A DNA stretch of 64,000 bases from Rathayibacter sp. VKM Ac-2857 (GTDB lineage Bacteria; Actinomycetota; Actinomycetes; Actinomycetales; Microbacteriaceae): contig NZ_JABMLE010000002.1 of the NCBI RefSeq assembly GCF_013205025.1, positions 452,353-516,352 of the forward strand, given 5' to 3'. Shown piece by piece: positions 54,972 through 64,000 of the stretch (positions within the stretch are counted from its first letter, which is position 1; each line of letters begins with the position of its first letter). The position numbers were made by a program, and so were the translations under genes. Below the pieces are notes generated by a model that was given only the letters and a program-made list of their open reading frames with translations, searched no databases and was not told where the DNA came from.

Positions 54972-57515
54972 TCAGGCTGCCAGAGGCAGGGTCGCCATTG
55001 AGGTGACGACGAGGTCGCGCGCGACCGCGTCGACGCGGACGGCGCCGCCGTCGGTCACGTCGCCGGAGACGAACAGGTCGGCGATGCGGTCGTCGACCCA
55101 GCGCTGCACCAGGCGGCGGAGCGGGCGGGCGCCGTACTGCGGCTCGTAGCCGTGCTCGGCGAGCCAGTCGACCGCGGCCTCGGAGACCTCGAGCGACACG
55201 TCGCGCGAGGCGAGCCGCGCACGGCTGGCCTCCAGCACCAGCCCGACGATCTCGCGCAGCTGCGCACGGCCGAGTCGACGGAACAGCACGATCTCGTCGA
55301 TCCGGTTGAGGAACTCCGGCCGCATCGCCTCGCGGAGCCGGCCCATCACGCGATCGTGCAGGTCCTTCTCCGAGGCGAAGCCCTCGGCCGACTCGTCGCT
55401 CTGCGCGACGAAGCCGAGCGCGCCGGAGCGCGAGGCGAGGAACTCCGACCCCAGGTTCGAGGTCATGATGATCACCGTGTTCCGGAAGTCGACCGTGCGG
55501 CCCTGACCGTCGGTCAGGCGTCCGTCGTCGAGCACCTGCAGCAGCAGGTTGAAGACGTCCGGGTGGGCCTTCTCGATCTCGTCGAAGAGCACGACCGAGT
55601 ACGGGTTGCGGCGCACGCGCTCGGTCAGCTGACCGGCCTCGTCGTAGCCGACGTACCCGGGAGGGGAGCCGACCAGCCGCGAGACGGTGTGCCGCTCGCC
55701 GAACTCGCTCATGTCGAAGCGGATCACCGACTGCTCGTCGGCGAACAGCGAGCCGGCCAGCGTGCGGGCGAGCTCCGTCTTGCCGACGCCGGTGGGGCCC
55801 AGGAAGAGGAAGGAGCCGACGGGCCGCGAGGAGTCGCCCATCCCGGTCCGGCTGCGGCGGACGGCGCGCGCGACCGCGGCGACCGCGGCGTCCTGACCGA
55901 TGACGCGCTGGTGCAGCTCGGTCTCGAGCTGCGCGAGACGGTCGCGCTCCCCCTCGGTCAGCCGCGACACCGGGATGCCGGTGGCACGAGCGACGACCGC
56001 AGCGATCTCGGCCTCGCCGACGACCGCCTCCTGCGAGACGGCTCCCCCGGCGGTCGCCGCATCGAGCGACGCCTGGACCGCGGTGATCTCGTCGCGCAGG
56101 CGCGACGCCTCCTCGTAGTGCTCGGCCGAGACGGCCGCGTTCTTGTCGCCCTCGAGGGTCGCGAGCTGCGCGAGCAGCGCGTCGGTGTCGACACCCGCGC
56201 CGAGCTTCAGGCGCAGACGCGCGCCGGCCTGGTCGATCAGGTCGATCGCCTTGTCGGGCAGCACCCGGTCGGGCAGGTAGCGGGCGGAGAGCTCGACGGA
56301 GGCGCGCAGGGCGTCGTCGGTGAAGGCCACGCGGTGGTGCTCCTCGTACGCGCCGCGGAGGCCGTGCAGGATCGCCACGGCGTCCTCGATGCTCGGCTCG
56401 CCGATGCGGACCGGCTGGAACCGGCGCTCGAGGGCCGGGTCCTTCTCGATGGTGCGGTACTCCTTGAGCGTGGTCGCACCGATCAGGTGCAGCTCGCCGC
56501 GGGCCAGCCGGGGCTTGAGGATGTTCCCCGCGTCCATGCCGCCCTCGCCCGCGCCCCCGGCGCCGACGACGGTGTGCACCTCGTCGATGAAGACGATCAG
56601 CTCACCCGAGTGGGCCGCGATCTCGTCCATCGTCGTGGTGAGGCGCTCCTCGAAGTCGCCGCGGTAACGGGTGCCCGCGAGCATGGCGGGCAGGTCGAGC
56701 GAGACGACGCGCTTGTCGCGCAACTGCTCCGGGACCTCGCCGGCCACGATCGCGCGGGCCAGGCCCTCGACGACCGCGGTCTTGCCGACGCCGGCCTCGC
56801 CGACGAGCACCGGGTTGTTCTTGGTGCGGCGGCTGAGGATCTCGACGGCCTGCTCGATCTCGTCGGAGCGGCCGATCACCGGGTCGAGCCGGCCCTCGCG
56901 TGCGAGCTCGGTGAGGTCGGTGCCGAACTTGTCGAGCATCGGGGTCTCGGACGCGGGTGCGCCCTGCTCGGGGACGATCTGCTCGCCGGCGACGGTCTCG
57001 CGCAGGCCCTGGGTGAGCGCCTCGGCGGTCACTCCCGCGCGGGCGAGGACCTGCCCGGCGGGCGCGTCCTGGCCGAGCACGAGCGCGAAGAAGAGGTGCT
57101 CGGGGTCGATGTAGGTCGAGCCGCTGGAGCGGGCGACCTGGTAGGAGTGGAAGAGCGCGCGCTGAGCGCTCGGGGTGATGGTCGCCGCGTTCTGCGAGGC
57201 CGGGGCCTCGCTCGCCTGCGGCAGGCGCGCCTCCGTGGCGGTCGCGATGGCGCCGGGGTCGACGCCGATGCGGCGGACCGCCTGCGACACGGCCTCGTCG
57301 TCGACGAGGACCCGCAGCACGTGCAGAGCGTCGAGCTCGGTCTGGCCGCGCTCGAGGGCGAAGCGTCCTGCGGACTGCAGGATGCTCTGGGTGCGTGCGC
57401 TGAGGAAGCGGCTGAGGTCGATGGACCGCGCCGCGCGGGCGCGCTCACCGTCGAGGTAGCGGGCGAGGAAGTCGTCGAACGAGCTCGCTCCGGCCTCGTT
57501 GTAGTTGTCGGGCAC
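54972..57515 (-). CDS. Clp-type AAA+ unfoldase (ClpC/ClpA-like), HspR-controlled
   Basis: An 847-residue Hsp100 ATPase that unfolds proteins for disaggregation or ClpP-dependent degradation. A divergent Clp_N region occupies about 30-185. The first AAA domain has GEAGVGKT and [12 protein letters not shown]; a short middle segment contains a UVR-like [13 protein letters not shown] rather than the long ClpB coil; the second AAA domain has [38 protein letters not shown] and ends with [12 protein letters not shown]. The short middle domain favours ClpC/ClpA over ClpB. GTG at 57515 with AGGAGG 6 nt upstream is the start. A HAIR box upstream implies heat-shock repression by HspR. Confidence 0.93.
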   Translation of the reverse strand: MPDNYNEAGASSFDDFLARYLDGERARAARSIDLSRFLSARTQSILQSAGRFALERGQTELDALHVLRVLVDDEAVSQAVRRIGVDPGAIATATEARLPQASEAPASQNAATITPSAQRALFHSYQVARSSGSTYIDPEHLFFALVLGQDAPAGQVLARAGVTAEALTQGLRETVAGEQIVPEQGAPASETPMLDKFGTDLTELAREGRLDPVIGRSDEIEQAVEILSRRTKNNPVLVGEAGVGKTAVVEGLARAIVAGEVPEQLRDKRVVSLDLPAMLAGTRYRGDFEERLTTTMDEIAAHSGELIVFIDEVHTVVGAGGAGEGGMDAGNILKPRLARGELHLIGATTLKEYRTIEKDPALERRFQPVRIGEPSIEDAVAILHGLRGAYEEHHRVAFTDDALRASVELSARYLPDRVLPDKAIDLIDQAGARLRLKLGAGVDTDALLAQLATLEGDKNAAVSAEHYEEASRLRDEITAVQASLDAATAGGAVSQEAVVGEAEIAAVVARATGIPVSRLTEGERDRLAQLETELHQRVIGQDAAVAAVARAVRRSRTGMGDSSRPVGSFLFLGPTGVGKTELARTLAGSLFADEQSVIRFDMSEFGERHTVSRLVGSPPGYVGYDEAGQLTERVRRNPYSVVLFDEIEKAHPDVFNLLLQVLDDGRLTDGQGRTVDFRNTVIIMTSNLGSEFLASRSGALGFVAQSDESAEGFASEKDLHDRVMGRLREAMRPEFLNRIDEIVLFRRLGRAQLREIVGLVLEASRARLASRDVSLEVSEAAVDWLAEHGYEPQYGARPLRRLVQRWVDDRIADLFVSGDVTDGGAVRVDAVARDLVVTSMATLPLAA

Positions 57516-57531
57516 CAGTCCTCCTGAAAGA

Positions 57532-57552
57532 GTTGAGTCACTTGCACTCAAG
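57532..57552 (-). promoter_or_regulatory. HAIR element (HspR operator)
   Basis: On the minus strand this reads CTTGAGT-N7-ACTCAAC, one base off the HspR-associated inverted repeat CTTGAGT-N7-ACTCAAG. It lies 17 bp before the Clp ATPase start codon. Confidence 0.85.
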
Positions 57553-57585
57553 TTCAACGCAGGGGGCCCTCCCCTATTCCCTTCC

Positions 57586-57644
57586 GCGAGATGCCACTTG
57601 TGCACGCCTTTCACGGCGTGTCGCGTACGCAAGTGGCATCTCGC
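57586..57644. repeat. 59-bp palindromic repeat, copy 3
   Basis: Same arms as the copies at 8269 and 54871 with centre CTTTCACGGCGTGTCGCG in the orientation of copy 1. Together with copy 2 it brackets the Clp ATPase gene. Confidence 0.88.
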
Positions 57645-57710
57645 GGGGGGGGCTATGGCTTCGCTGACGACCGGGCAGCGCCGGCGCTGTACTCTCCTCC
57701 GGACCGTGGG

Positions 57711-57716
57711 TACGGT
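57711..57716 (+). promoter_or_regulatory. Candidate leaderless -10 box (mntA-like antitoxin)
   Basis: TACGGT, then 6 nt, then the ATG at 57723. GGAG lies only one base from the ATG, too close to serve as a ribosome binding site. Confidence 0.45.
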
Positions 57717-57722
57717 CGGAGC

Positions 57723-58064
57723 ATGGCGGATCGAGTCTCGAAGGGTGCACGCGCGAGCGCGGTGCGCTCGTCCGCACCCTCCCTGGCGAATGTCCGGCAC
57801 CACCGCGCCGAACTCCTTGCTCTGGCGCTCCGTTCCGGGATCACCGGTATCTCCGTGTTCGGCTCCGTGGCCCGAGGCGCGTCGACGGAGAGCAGCGACA
57901 TCGACCTCCTGGTCGACGCCGACCCCGAGACGAGCTACTTCACCCTGGCGTCGTTCGCTCTCGAAGCAGAAGCGCTGCTCGGTCATCCCGTCGATGCGGT
58001 GTTCCGCTCCGGCCTCCGCGCGCGGCGGGACGACAGCCTCCTCCGTGACGAGGTACCGCTGTGA
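57723..58064 (+). CDS. mntA: MntA-like nucleotidyltransferase antitoxin
   Basis: A 113-residue minimal nucleotidyltransferase. The catalytic signature is intact: GSVARG at 47-52 and the metal-binding aspartates D59 and D61 in SSDIDLLVD. In type VII toxin-antitoxin systems such proteins transfer AMP onto a conserved tyrosine of the HepT toxin and so inactivate it. The downstream gene overlaps by 4 bp and is HepT-like, which supports this role. No ribosome binding site is seen. Confidence 0.85.
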   Translation: MADRVSKGARASAVRSSAPSLANVRHHRAELLALALRSGITGISVFGSVARGASTESSDIDLLVDADPETSYFTLASFALEAEALLGHPVDAVFRSGLRARRDDSLLRDEVPL

Positions 58065-58408
58065 CCGATCGCGCCGCACGCTGGCTCGCGCTGATCGTCG
58101 AGGACTGCGAGAAGGCCCGAGGCCTCGTCCAGCGAGGACATGCCGCCTTCGAGGAGGATCCGGCTCTTCCGCTCGCGTTCGAGGCATTGGCCAACCGGAT
58201 CGGGGACCTGGCGAAACGGCTCGTGCACCTCGATCCGGTCCAGTTCTCGGAACCGCTCTGGTCCATTGCCGCGAAGAACCGCGACTTCATCGTGCATCAC
58301 TACGACATCGTCGATCGCGATCGACTGTGGCTCACCGTGGCGAACGACTTCCCCTCCGTCGACGAACTCGCTCGGCAGAAGCTCGCCGACAGCGACTCCG
58401 ATGCCTGA
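58061..58408 (+). CDS. hepT: HepT-like toxin (HEPN-type ribonuclease)
   Basis: A 115-residue, mostly helical protein of the HepT/HEPN group. The RNase and AMPylation motif R-X4-H-X-Y is intact as R74-DFIV-H79-H-Y81. The preceding segment ALPLAFEALANRIGDLAKRL and the following DIVDRDRLWLTV match the family. GTG at 58061 overlaps the mntA stop by 4 bp (GTGA), so the pair is translationally coupled. Likely an RNase toxin neutralised by AMPylation at Tyr81. Confidence 0.85.
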   Translation: MTDRAARWLALIVEDCEKARGLVQRGHAAFEEDPALPLAFEALANRIGDLAKRLVHLDPVQFSEPLWSIAAKNRDFIVHHYDIVDRDRLWLTVANDFPSVDELARQKLADSDSDA

Positions 58409-58428
58409 CTTCTCTCCTCGCTGACGCC

Positions 58429-58716
58429 GTGGAGCTGGAGTTCGAGGGGGTCGTGTGGTTCTGGCGAGGTCCGGCGCCGTGGCACTTCGTGAGCGTGCCC
58501 GCGGAGCAGGTCGAGGCGGTCACCGCCATCGCCGCGCATGTCAGCTACGGGTGGGGCATGGTGCCTGCGGCGGTGGAGCTCGGCGCGAGCCGGTGGACGA
58601 CCTCGCTCTGGCCGAAGGACGGCGGGTTCGTCGTGCCGATCAACGCGGCGGTGCGCCGAGCGGAGGACGTCGAGGTCGACTCCGTCGTGCGGCTGCGCTT
58701 GACCATCGCGGCCTAG
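58429..58716 (+). CDS. DUF1905 domain protein
   Basis: A 95-residue protein with the DUF1905 pattern: FEGVVWFWRGPAPWHFVSVP, then SYGWGMVPAAVELGASRWTTSLWPK and a terminal DSVVRLRLTI. It should form a small beta-barrel of unknown function. GTG at 58429 is the likely start, 20 nt after hepT; ribosome binding is weak, so it may be translated with the toxin-antitoxin transcript. A strong hairpin follows. Confidence 0.78.
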   Translation: MELEFEGVVWFWRGPAPWHFVSVPAEQVEAVTAIAAHVSYGWGMVPAAVELGASRWTTSLWPKDGGFVVPINAAVRRAEDVEVDSVVRLRLTIAA

Positions 58717-58744
58717 GCGCCGGACGGAGTATCTCGCACGAAGA

Positions 58745-58776
58745 GGAGGCACGGACCCTGTCCGGTCCGTGCCTCC
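58745..58776. terminator. Bidirectional terminator hairpin
   Basis: GGAGGCACGGACC pairs over 13 bp with GGTCCGTGCCTCC around a 6-nt loop, between the convergent DUF1905 and aldo/keto reductase genes. No U-tract, as is common in actinobacteria. Confidence 0.8.
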
Positions 58777-58812
58777 CTGTGCGCCGACGCGCGTTTCTCC
58801 GGGGTGGGAGCT

Positions 58813-59745
58813 CTAGGGGACGATGTGGCCCGCTGCGCGGAACAGCTCGTACCACTCCGGCCGGGTGAGCGGCAGGTCGGAGCCGAGGGCTGCATCGCGC
58901 ACGCGCTGCTCGTTCGTCGTGCCGAGGACGACCTGCATCTTCGCCGGGTGGCGGGTGATCCAGGCGGTCGCGACGGCGAGGGGCGGGACGTCGTACTGGG
59001 CGGCCAGGCGGTCGAGGACCGCGTTCAGCTCGCCGTACTCGGGGTTGTCGAGGAAGACGCCGGTGAAGAAGCCGCTCTGGAACGGCGACCAGGCCTGCAC
59101 CGTGATGTCGTTCAGGCGGCAGTAGTCGAGGATGCCCGCGTCGCGCATCACCGACTGGTCCTCGGCGATCATGTTCGAGGCCACGCCCTGCGCGATCATC
59201 GGCGAGTGCGTGATCGAGAGCTGCAGCTGGTTCGCGACGATCGGCTGGTTCAGCGACTTCTTGAGCAGCTCGATCTGGTACGGCGTCTGGTTGGAGACAC
59301 CGAAGTGCTTGACCTTGCCGGCCGCGTGCAGCTCGTCGAAGGCGCGGGCGACCTCGTCGGGCTCGACCAGCGCGTCGGGGCGGTGCAGCAGGAGCACGTC
59401 GATGTAGTCGGTGCGCAGCGCCTTCAGCGAGCCCTCGACCGACTGCATCAGGTGCTCGTAGGAGAAGTCGAAGTACGGGCCGTCGCCGACGATGCCGGCC
59501 TTGGTCTGCAGGACCACCTGCTCGCGCTCGGACGGGGTGAGCGCCAGCGCCTCGGCGAAGCGCTCCTCGCAGCGGTGCAGCTCGCCGCCGTAGACGTCGG
59601 CGTGATCGAAGAAGTCGATGCCGGAGTCGCGGGCGGTGCGGACGAGGTCGCGGATGGCGTCGTCGGTCATGTCGGGGATGCGCATGAGGCCGAGGACGAC
59701 GTTCGGGGAGTCGAGGCCGGAGGCGCCGAGGGGGACGTGCTTCAA
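58813..59745 (-). CDS. Aldo/keto reductase (YdhF-like)
   Basis: A 310-residue NADPH-dependent oxidoreductase with a TIM barrel. Visible are LMRIPDMTDDAIRDLVRTA, the catalytic Asp and Tyr in FFDHADVYGG, the Lys in VVLQTKAGI, the His in DVLLLHRPDALVEP, FGVSNQTPYQI, QLQLSITHS and the cofactor-binding VVLGTTNEQRV. The sequence is closest by eye to E. coli YdhF. Substrate unknown. TTG at 59745 is the likely start: GAAGGAG lies 8 nt upstream and the protein begins MKHVPLGASGL. Longer in-frame upstream extension is not coding-like. Confidence 0.9.
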   Translation of the reverse strand: MKHVPLGASGLDSPNVVLGLMRIPDMTDDAIRDLVRTARDSGIDFFDHADVYGGELHRCEERFAEALALTPSEREQVVLQTKAGIVGDGPYFDFSYEHLMQSVEGSLKALRTDYIDVLLLHRPDALVEPDEVARAFDELHAAGKVKHFGVSNQTPYQIELLKKSLNQPIVANQLQLSITHSPMIAQGVASNMIAEDQSVMRDAGILDYCRLNDITVQAWSPFQSGFFTGVFLDNPEYGELNAVLDRLAAQYDVPPLAVATAWITRHPAKMQVVLGTTNEQRVRDAALGSDLPLTRPEWYELFRAAGHIVP

Positions 59746-59877
59746 GGGAGTGCTCCTTCGTTGGATACCTCGACCACGGTACGGGCGTCGCCTGTGCGCC
59801 GTCCAACAGGGGGTGCTGGTGCGATTCATGCGCCGGAGTGGTGAATCGGGCGCCTTGCCGAGGAGCCGCCGCGGTGG

Positions 59878-59883
59878 GAGGCT
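59878..59883 (+). promoter_or_regulatory. Candidate leaderless -10 box (GNAT gene)
   Basis: GAGGCT, 6 nt, then ATG. The GGGAGG partly overlapping it could instead be a ribosome binding site. Confidence 0.3.
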
Positions 59884-59889
59884 GCCGCC

Positions 59890-60465
59890 ATGACGATCGA
59901 GGTGCGTCCCGCCACCGTCTTCGACGACCTGGCGACGATGAACGGCCCGAAGCGGCCCGACGCGAGCGTGTGCTGGTGCCTGAGCTACCGACTGCTCTCC
60001 TCCACCGAGAACAACGCCCTCCGCGGCCCGGCCCGCGGCGAGCGGATGCGCGAGCTCGTCGCGCAGGACCCGCCGCCCGGCGTCCTCGCCTACGACGGCG
60101 GCGAGGTGGCGGGCTGGGCCGCCGTGCACCGCCGGGCCGACACGAGCTACGCGAAGAACCGGAGGATCCCGCACGTCGACGACCTCGACGTCTGGTGCGT
60201 CTGGTGCCTCCGCGTCCGCCCGGGCTTCCGCAAGCGCGGGATCTCGCACGCCCTGCTCGCCGGCGCCGTCGACTTCGCCCGCGCGCACGGCGCCCCGGCG
60301 ATCGAGGGCTACCCCGTCGACAACGCCGGAGCGCGGGTGGAGCAGACGATGGCGTACGTCGGCACCCGCGCCCTCTTCGAGAGGGCCGGCTTCTCGTACG
60401 CGGCCGACACCACCTCGGTGCTGAACGGCTTCCCGCGGGTGCTGATGCGGCTGCCGCTGAAGTGA
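59890..60465 (+). CDS. GNAT-family N-acetyltransferase
   Basis: A 191-residue acyl-CoA-dependent acetyltransferase. The acetyl-CoA-binding region is VWCLRVRPGFRKRGISHALL (R-x-x-G-x-A-like loop) followed by AVDFARAHGAPAIEGYP and ending ALFERAGFSYAA. The N-terminal part has an unusual cysteine pair (VCWCLSYR) and another (DVWCVWC), seen in a subgroup of GNAT proteins of unknown substrate. It is divergent from the aldo/keto reductase gene (144 bp apart) and followed by repeats. Confidence 0.88.
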   Translation: MTIEVRPATVFDDLATMNGPKRPDASVCWCLSYRLLSSTENNALRGPARGERMRELVAQDPPPGVLAYDGGEVAGWAAVHRRADTSYAKNRRIPHVDDLDVWCVWCLRVRPGFRKRGISHALLAGAVDFARAHGAPAIEGYPVDNAGARVEQTMAYVGTRALFERAGFSYAADTTSVLNGFPRVLMRLPLK

Positions 60466-60497
60466 TCGCGCCGACAAGCAGCGGTGGCCGCGCTTCA

Positions 60498-60770
60498 TGC
60501 TGATCGAGTAGCCCGCGCAGCGGGCGTATCGAGATCCACCAGCGTCAAACGACGGTCTGCAGACCCACCTTCTGAGGACGGCGGGTCTCGATACGCCCCT
60601 ACGGGGCTACTCGACCAACATGTCTGCGGGCGTCTCTTCCAAGTAGATCCACCAGCGTCGGTCGACGGTCTGCAGACCCACCCTTCTGACGACGGTGGGT
60701 CTCGATACGCCCCTGCGGGGCTACTCGACCAGCATGCGGGACGCTCTTGTCGGGCTACTCGACCAGCATG
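60498..60770. repeat. Reverse-oriented composite inverted repeats
   Basis: A full composite at 60498-60620 (type 2 forward, spacer with GTCTGCAGACC, type 1 inverted), then 60643-60734, a second composite whose type 2 module is lost, and a last CTACTCGACCAGCATG at 60751-60770. They fill most of the 419-bp gap between the GNAT gene and the nrdF terminator. Confidence 0.88.
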
Positions 60771-60820
60771 AAGGGTCGCCGGCGGGCGCCTCGGGCCCGC
60801 TCCGTTTCGGCACAGACGAG

Positions 60821-60854
60821 GAACGGCTCCTCACCCGGAGGGGAGGAGCCGTTC
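60821..60854 (-). terminator. Terminator of the nrdEF transcript
   Basis: A 12-bp stem GAACGGCTCCTC / GAGGAGCCGTTC with a 10-nt loop, 30 bp beyond the nrdF stop codon. Confidence 0.75.
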
Positions 60855-60884
60855 GCCGTGGAGGCCGGGACGTGGTGTCGACGC

Positions 60885-61922
<1,038 letters not shown>

Positions 61923-64000
61923 CTACAGCATGCAGCTGACGCAGCCGTCGACCTCCGTGCCCTCCAGCGCGAGCTGGCGGAGACGGATGTAGTAGATGGT
62001 CTTGATGCCCTTGCGCCAGGCGTAGATCTGCGCGCGGTTGATGTCGCGGGTGGTCGCGGTGTCCTTGAAGAACAGCGTCAGCGAGAGGCCCTGGTCGACG
62101 TGCTGCGTCGCCGCGGCGTAGGTGTCGATGATCTTCTCGTAGCCGATCTCGTACGCGTCCTGGTAGTACTCCAGGTTGTCGTTCGTCATGAACGGCGCCG
62201 GGTAGTAGACGCGGCCGAGCTTGCCCTCCTTGCGGATCTCGATCTTCGACGCGATCGGGTGGATCGAGGACGTCGAGTTGTTGATGTACGAGATCGAGCC
62301 GGTCGGCGGGACGGCCTGCAGGTTCTGGTTGTAGATGCCGTGCTCCATGACCGAGGCCTTGAGCGCACGCCAGTCGTCCTGGGTGGGGACGGCGATGCCG
62401 GCCTCGGAGAAGAGGCGGGAGACGCGCTCGGTGGAGGGCGCCCACTCCTTCTCGGTGTAGGTGTCGAAGAACTCACCCGAGGCGTACTTCGAGTCGGCGA
62501 AACCGTCGAAGGTGGTGCCGCGCTCGATCGAGATGCTGTTAGAGGCGCGCAGGGCGTGGAAGAGCACCGAGTAGAAGTAGATGTTGGTGAAGTCGATGCC
62601 CTCCTCGGATCCGTAGTGGATCCGCTCGCGGGCGAGGTAGCCGTGCAGGTTCATCTGGCCGAGGCCGATGGCGTGCGACTTGTCGTTGCCGTCCTCGATG
62701 GAGCGCACCGAGGTGATGTGCGACTGGTCGGACACCGAGGTGAGGCCGCGGATCGCGGTCTCGATGGTGCGGCCGAAGTCGGGCGAGTCCATCGTCAGCG
62801 CGATGTTCAGCGAGCCGAGGTTGCAGGAGATGTCCTTGCCGATGCTGTTGTAGGAGAGGTCCTCGTTGTAGGTCGTGGGGGTGTTGACCTGGAGGATCTC
62901 GGAGCACAGGTTGGACATGTTGATGCGGCCCTTGATCGGGTTCGCCTTGTTCACCGTGTCCTCGAACACGATGTAGGGGTAGCCCGACTCGAACTGGATC
63001 TCCGCGATGGTCTGGAAGAACTCGCGCGCCGAGATCTTGGTCTTCTTGATGCGCGGGTCGTCGACCATCTCGCGGTACTTCTCGGAGATCGAGATGTCGC
63101 CGAAGGGCAGGCCGTAGACGCGCTCGACGTCGTACGGGGAGAAGAGGTACATGTCCTCGTTGTTCTTCGCGAGCTCGAACGTGATGTCGGGCACGACGAC
63201 GCCGAGGGAGAGCGTCTTGATGCGGATCTTCTCGTCGGCGTTCTCGCGCTTGGTGTCGAGGAAGCGCAGGATGTCCGGGTGGTGCGCCGAGAGGTACACC
63301 GCTCCCGCACCCTGGCGGGCGCCGAGCTGGTTCGCGTAGCTGAAGCTGTCCTCGAGGAGCTTCATCACGGGGATGATGCCCGAGGACTGGTTCTCGATCT
63401 GCTTGATCGGCGCGCCGGCCTCGCGGATGTTGGAGAGCGAGAGGGCGACGCCGCCGCCGCGCTTGGAGAGCTGCAGCGCGGAGTTGATGCCGCGGGCGAT
63501 CGACTCCATGTTGTCCTCGATGCGGAGGAGGAAGCAGGAGACGAGCTCGCCGCGCTGGGCCTTGCCCGTGTTGAGGAAGGTGGGGGTCGCGGGCTGGAAG
63601 CGGCCGGCCACGATCTCCTCGACGAGGGCGATCGCGAGCTTCTCGTCGCCCTGGGCGAGGCCGAGGGCCGACATGACGACGCGGTCCTCGAAGCGCTCGA
63701 GGTAGCGCTTCCCGTCGAAGGTCTTCAGCGTGTACGACGTGTAGTACTTGAAGGCGCCGAGGAAGGTCGCGAAGCGGAACTTCTTCGAGTAGGCGAGGTC
63801 GTTCAGCTCCTGGATGAAGTCGAACGAGTACTGGTCGAGGACGGCCTTCTCGTAGTACTCCTTCTCGACCAGGTAGTCGAGGCGCTCCTTGAGGGAGTGG
63901 AAGAAGACGGTGTTCTGGTTGACGTGCTGCAGGAAGTACTCGCGCGCCGCCTCGCGGTCCTTGTCGAACTGGATCTCCCCGTTCGGGCCGTACAGGTTCA
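61923..64000 (-). CDS. nrdE: Class Ib ribonucleotide reductase, large subunit NrdE (5' end beyond window)
   Basis: About 691 codons of the catalytic alpha subunit that reduces ribonucleoside diphosphates. The frame is open to the right edge, so the first 15-30 residues are outside the window; an ATG at 63674 is internal. Visible features include [51 protein letters not shown] (active-site loop region), [19 protein letters not shown], and the redox-active C-terminal [12 protein letters not shown]. Class Ib operons usually run nrdH-nrdI-nrdE-nrdF, so nrdI is expected just beyond the edge. Confidence 0.96.
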   Translation of the reverse strand, partial: NLYGPNGEIQFDKDREAAREYFLQHVNQNTVFFHSLKERLDYLVEKEYYEKAVLDQYSFDFIQELNDLAYSKKFRFATFLGAFKYYTSYTLKTFDGKRYLERFEDRVVMSALGLAQGDEKLAIALVEEIVAGRFQPATPTFLNTGKAQRGELVSCFLLRIEDNMESIARGINSALQLSKRGGGVALSLSNIREAGAPIKQIENQSSGIIPVMKLLEDSFSYANQLGARQGAGAVYLSAHHPDILRFLDTKRENADEKIRIKTLSLGVVVPDITFELAKNNEDMYLFSPYDVERVYGLPFGDISISEKYREMVDDPRIKKTKISAREFFQTIAEIQFESGYPYIVFEDTVNKANPIKGRINMSNLCSEILQVNTPTTYNEDLSYNSIGKDISCNLGSLNIALTMDSPDFGRTIETAIRGLTSVSDQSHITSVRSIEDGNDKSHAIGLGQMNLHGYLARERIHYGSEEGIDFTNIYFYSVLFHALRASNSISIERGTTFDGFADSKYASGEFFDTYTEKEWAPSTERVSRLFSEAGIAVPTQDDWRALKASVMEHGIYNQNLQAVPPTGSISYINNSTSSIHPIASKIEIRKEGKLGRVYYPAPFMTNDNLEYYQDAYEIGYEKIIDTYAAATQHVDQGLSLTLFFKDTATTRDINRAQIYAWRKGIKTIYYIRLRQLALEGTEVDGCVSCML

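Noticed and set aside
57505-58428. Extended DUF1905 protein in an upstream in-frame open frame
   Set aside because: It overlaps mntA and hepT out of frame and shows no domain similarity; the GTG at 58429 is preferred.
61923-63674. 583-residue NrdE starting at 63674
   Set aside because: The frame stays open to the edge and the upstream residues look like NrdE; the ATG is internal.

Overview
The window is very GC-rich, densely coding DNA from an actinobacterium, most likely a member of the Microbacteriaceae (Rathayibacter/Curtobacterium/Clavibacter-like; genus not resolved). The evidence is the codon use, a class Ib ribonucleotide reductase, an HspR-type HAIR box in front of a Clp ATPase, an actinobacterial nuclease-helicase, several apparently leaderless genes, and intergenic spaces filled with dispersed palindromic repeats. 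No rRNA, tRNA, CRISPR array, prophage or intact insertion sequence was seen.

Layout. 0.4-10.6 kb holds housekeeping and accessory genes: HerA-like ATPase, saccharopine-dehydrogenase-like oxidoreductase, RecB-type nuclease/SF1 helicase, MTHFR-like protein, PAP2 phosphatase and a Bcr/CflA-type MFS exporter. 10.8-22.4 kb is a xylose/xyloside regulon: ROK regulator, GH31 alpha-xylosidase, ABC sugar importer (one permease broken by an in-frame TAA), binding lipoprotein, LacI regulator, xylose isomerase and xylulokinase. Matching LacI-type palindromes and a XylR-type operator tie it together. 22.9-26.0 kb is a glycine-betaine-type importer: a permease/binding-protein fusion plus an ATPase with CBS domains and an abnormal signature motif. 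26.6-29.2 kb has a histidine phosphatase, a DUF1801 protein and an MRJP/SMP-30-like protein.

29.6-37.3 kb is a tightly overlapping four-gene operon of two large FtsX-type permeases and two ATPases. 37.5-42.7 kb is a second LacI-controlled sugar importer of the ChvE-MmsA-MmsB type, followed by an unknown protein and a class C beta-lactamase-like hydrolase. 45.4-48.3 kb is a large secreted GH43 enzyme. 48.9-53.8 kb has a secreted WxL-like protein, a degenerate phosphopantetheinyl-transferase-like protein, an MSMEG_6728-family protein and a bifunctional penicillin-binding protein with PASTA domains. 54.5-60.5 kb has a small membrane protein, the HAIR-controlled Clp ATPase, an MntA/HepT toxin-antitoxin pair, a DUF1905 protein, an aldo/keto reductase and a GNAT acetyltransferase. 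60.9-64.0 kb has nrdF and nearly all of nrdE, cut by the window edge.

The most striking structure is in the repeats. Oriented composite elements of about 95-128 bp are built from two related hairpin modules in inverted orientation (BIME-like). They occur in many gaps, in both orientations, and have expanded into tandem arrays with periods of 33-35 bp and about 165 bp. Two further families, a 59-bp palindrome with covarying arms and a 58-bp element, and a 73-bp palindrome add to this. Functional calls are based on motifs recognised by eye; no database search was run.
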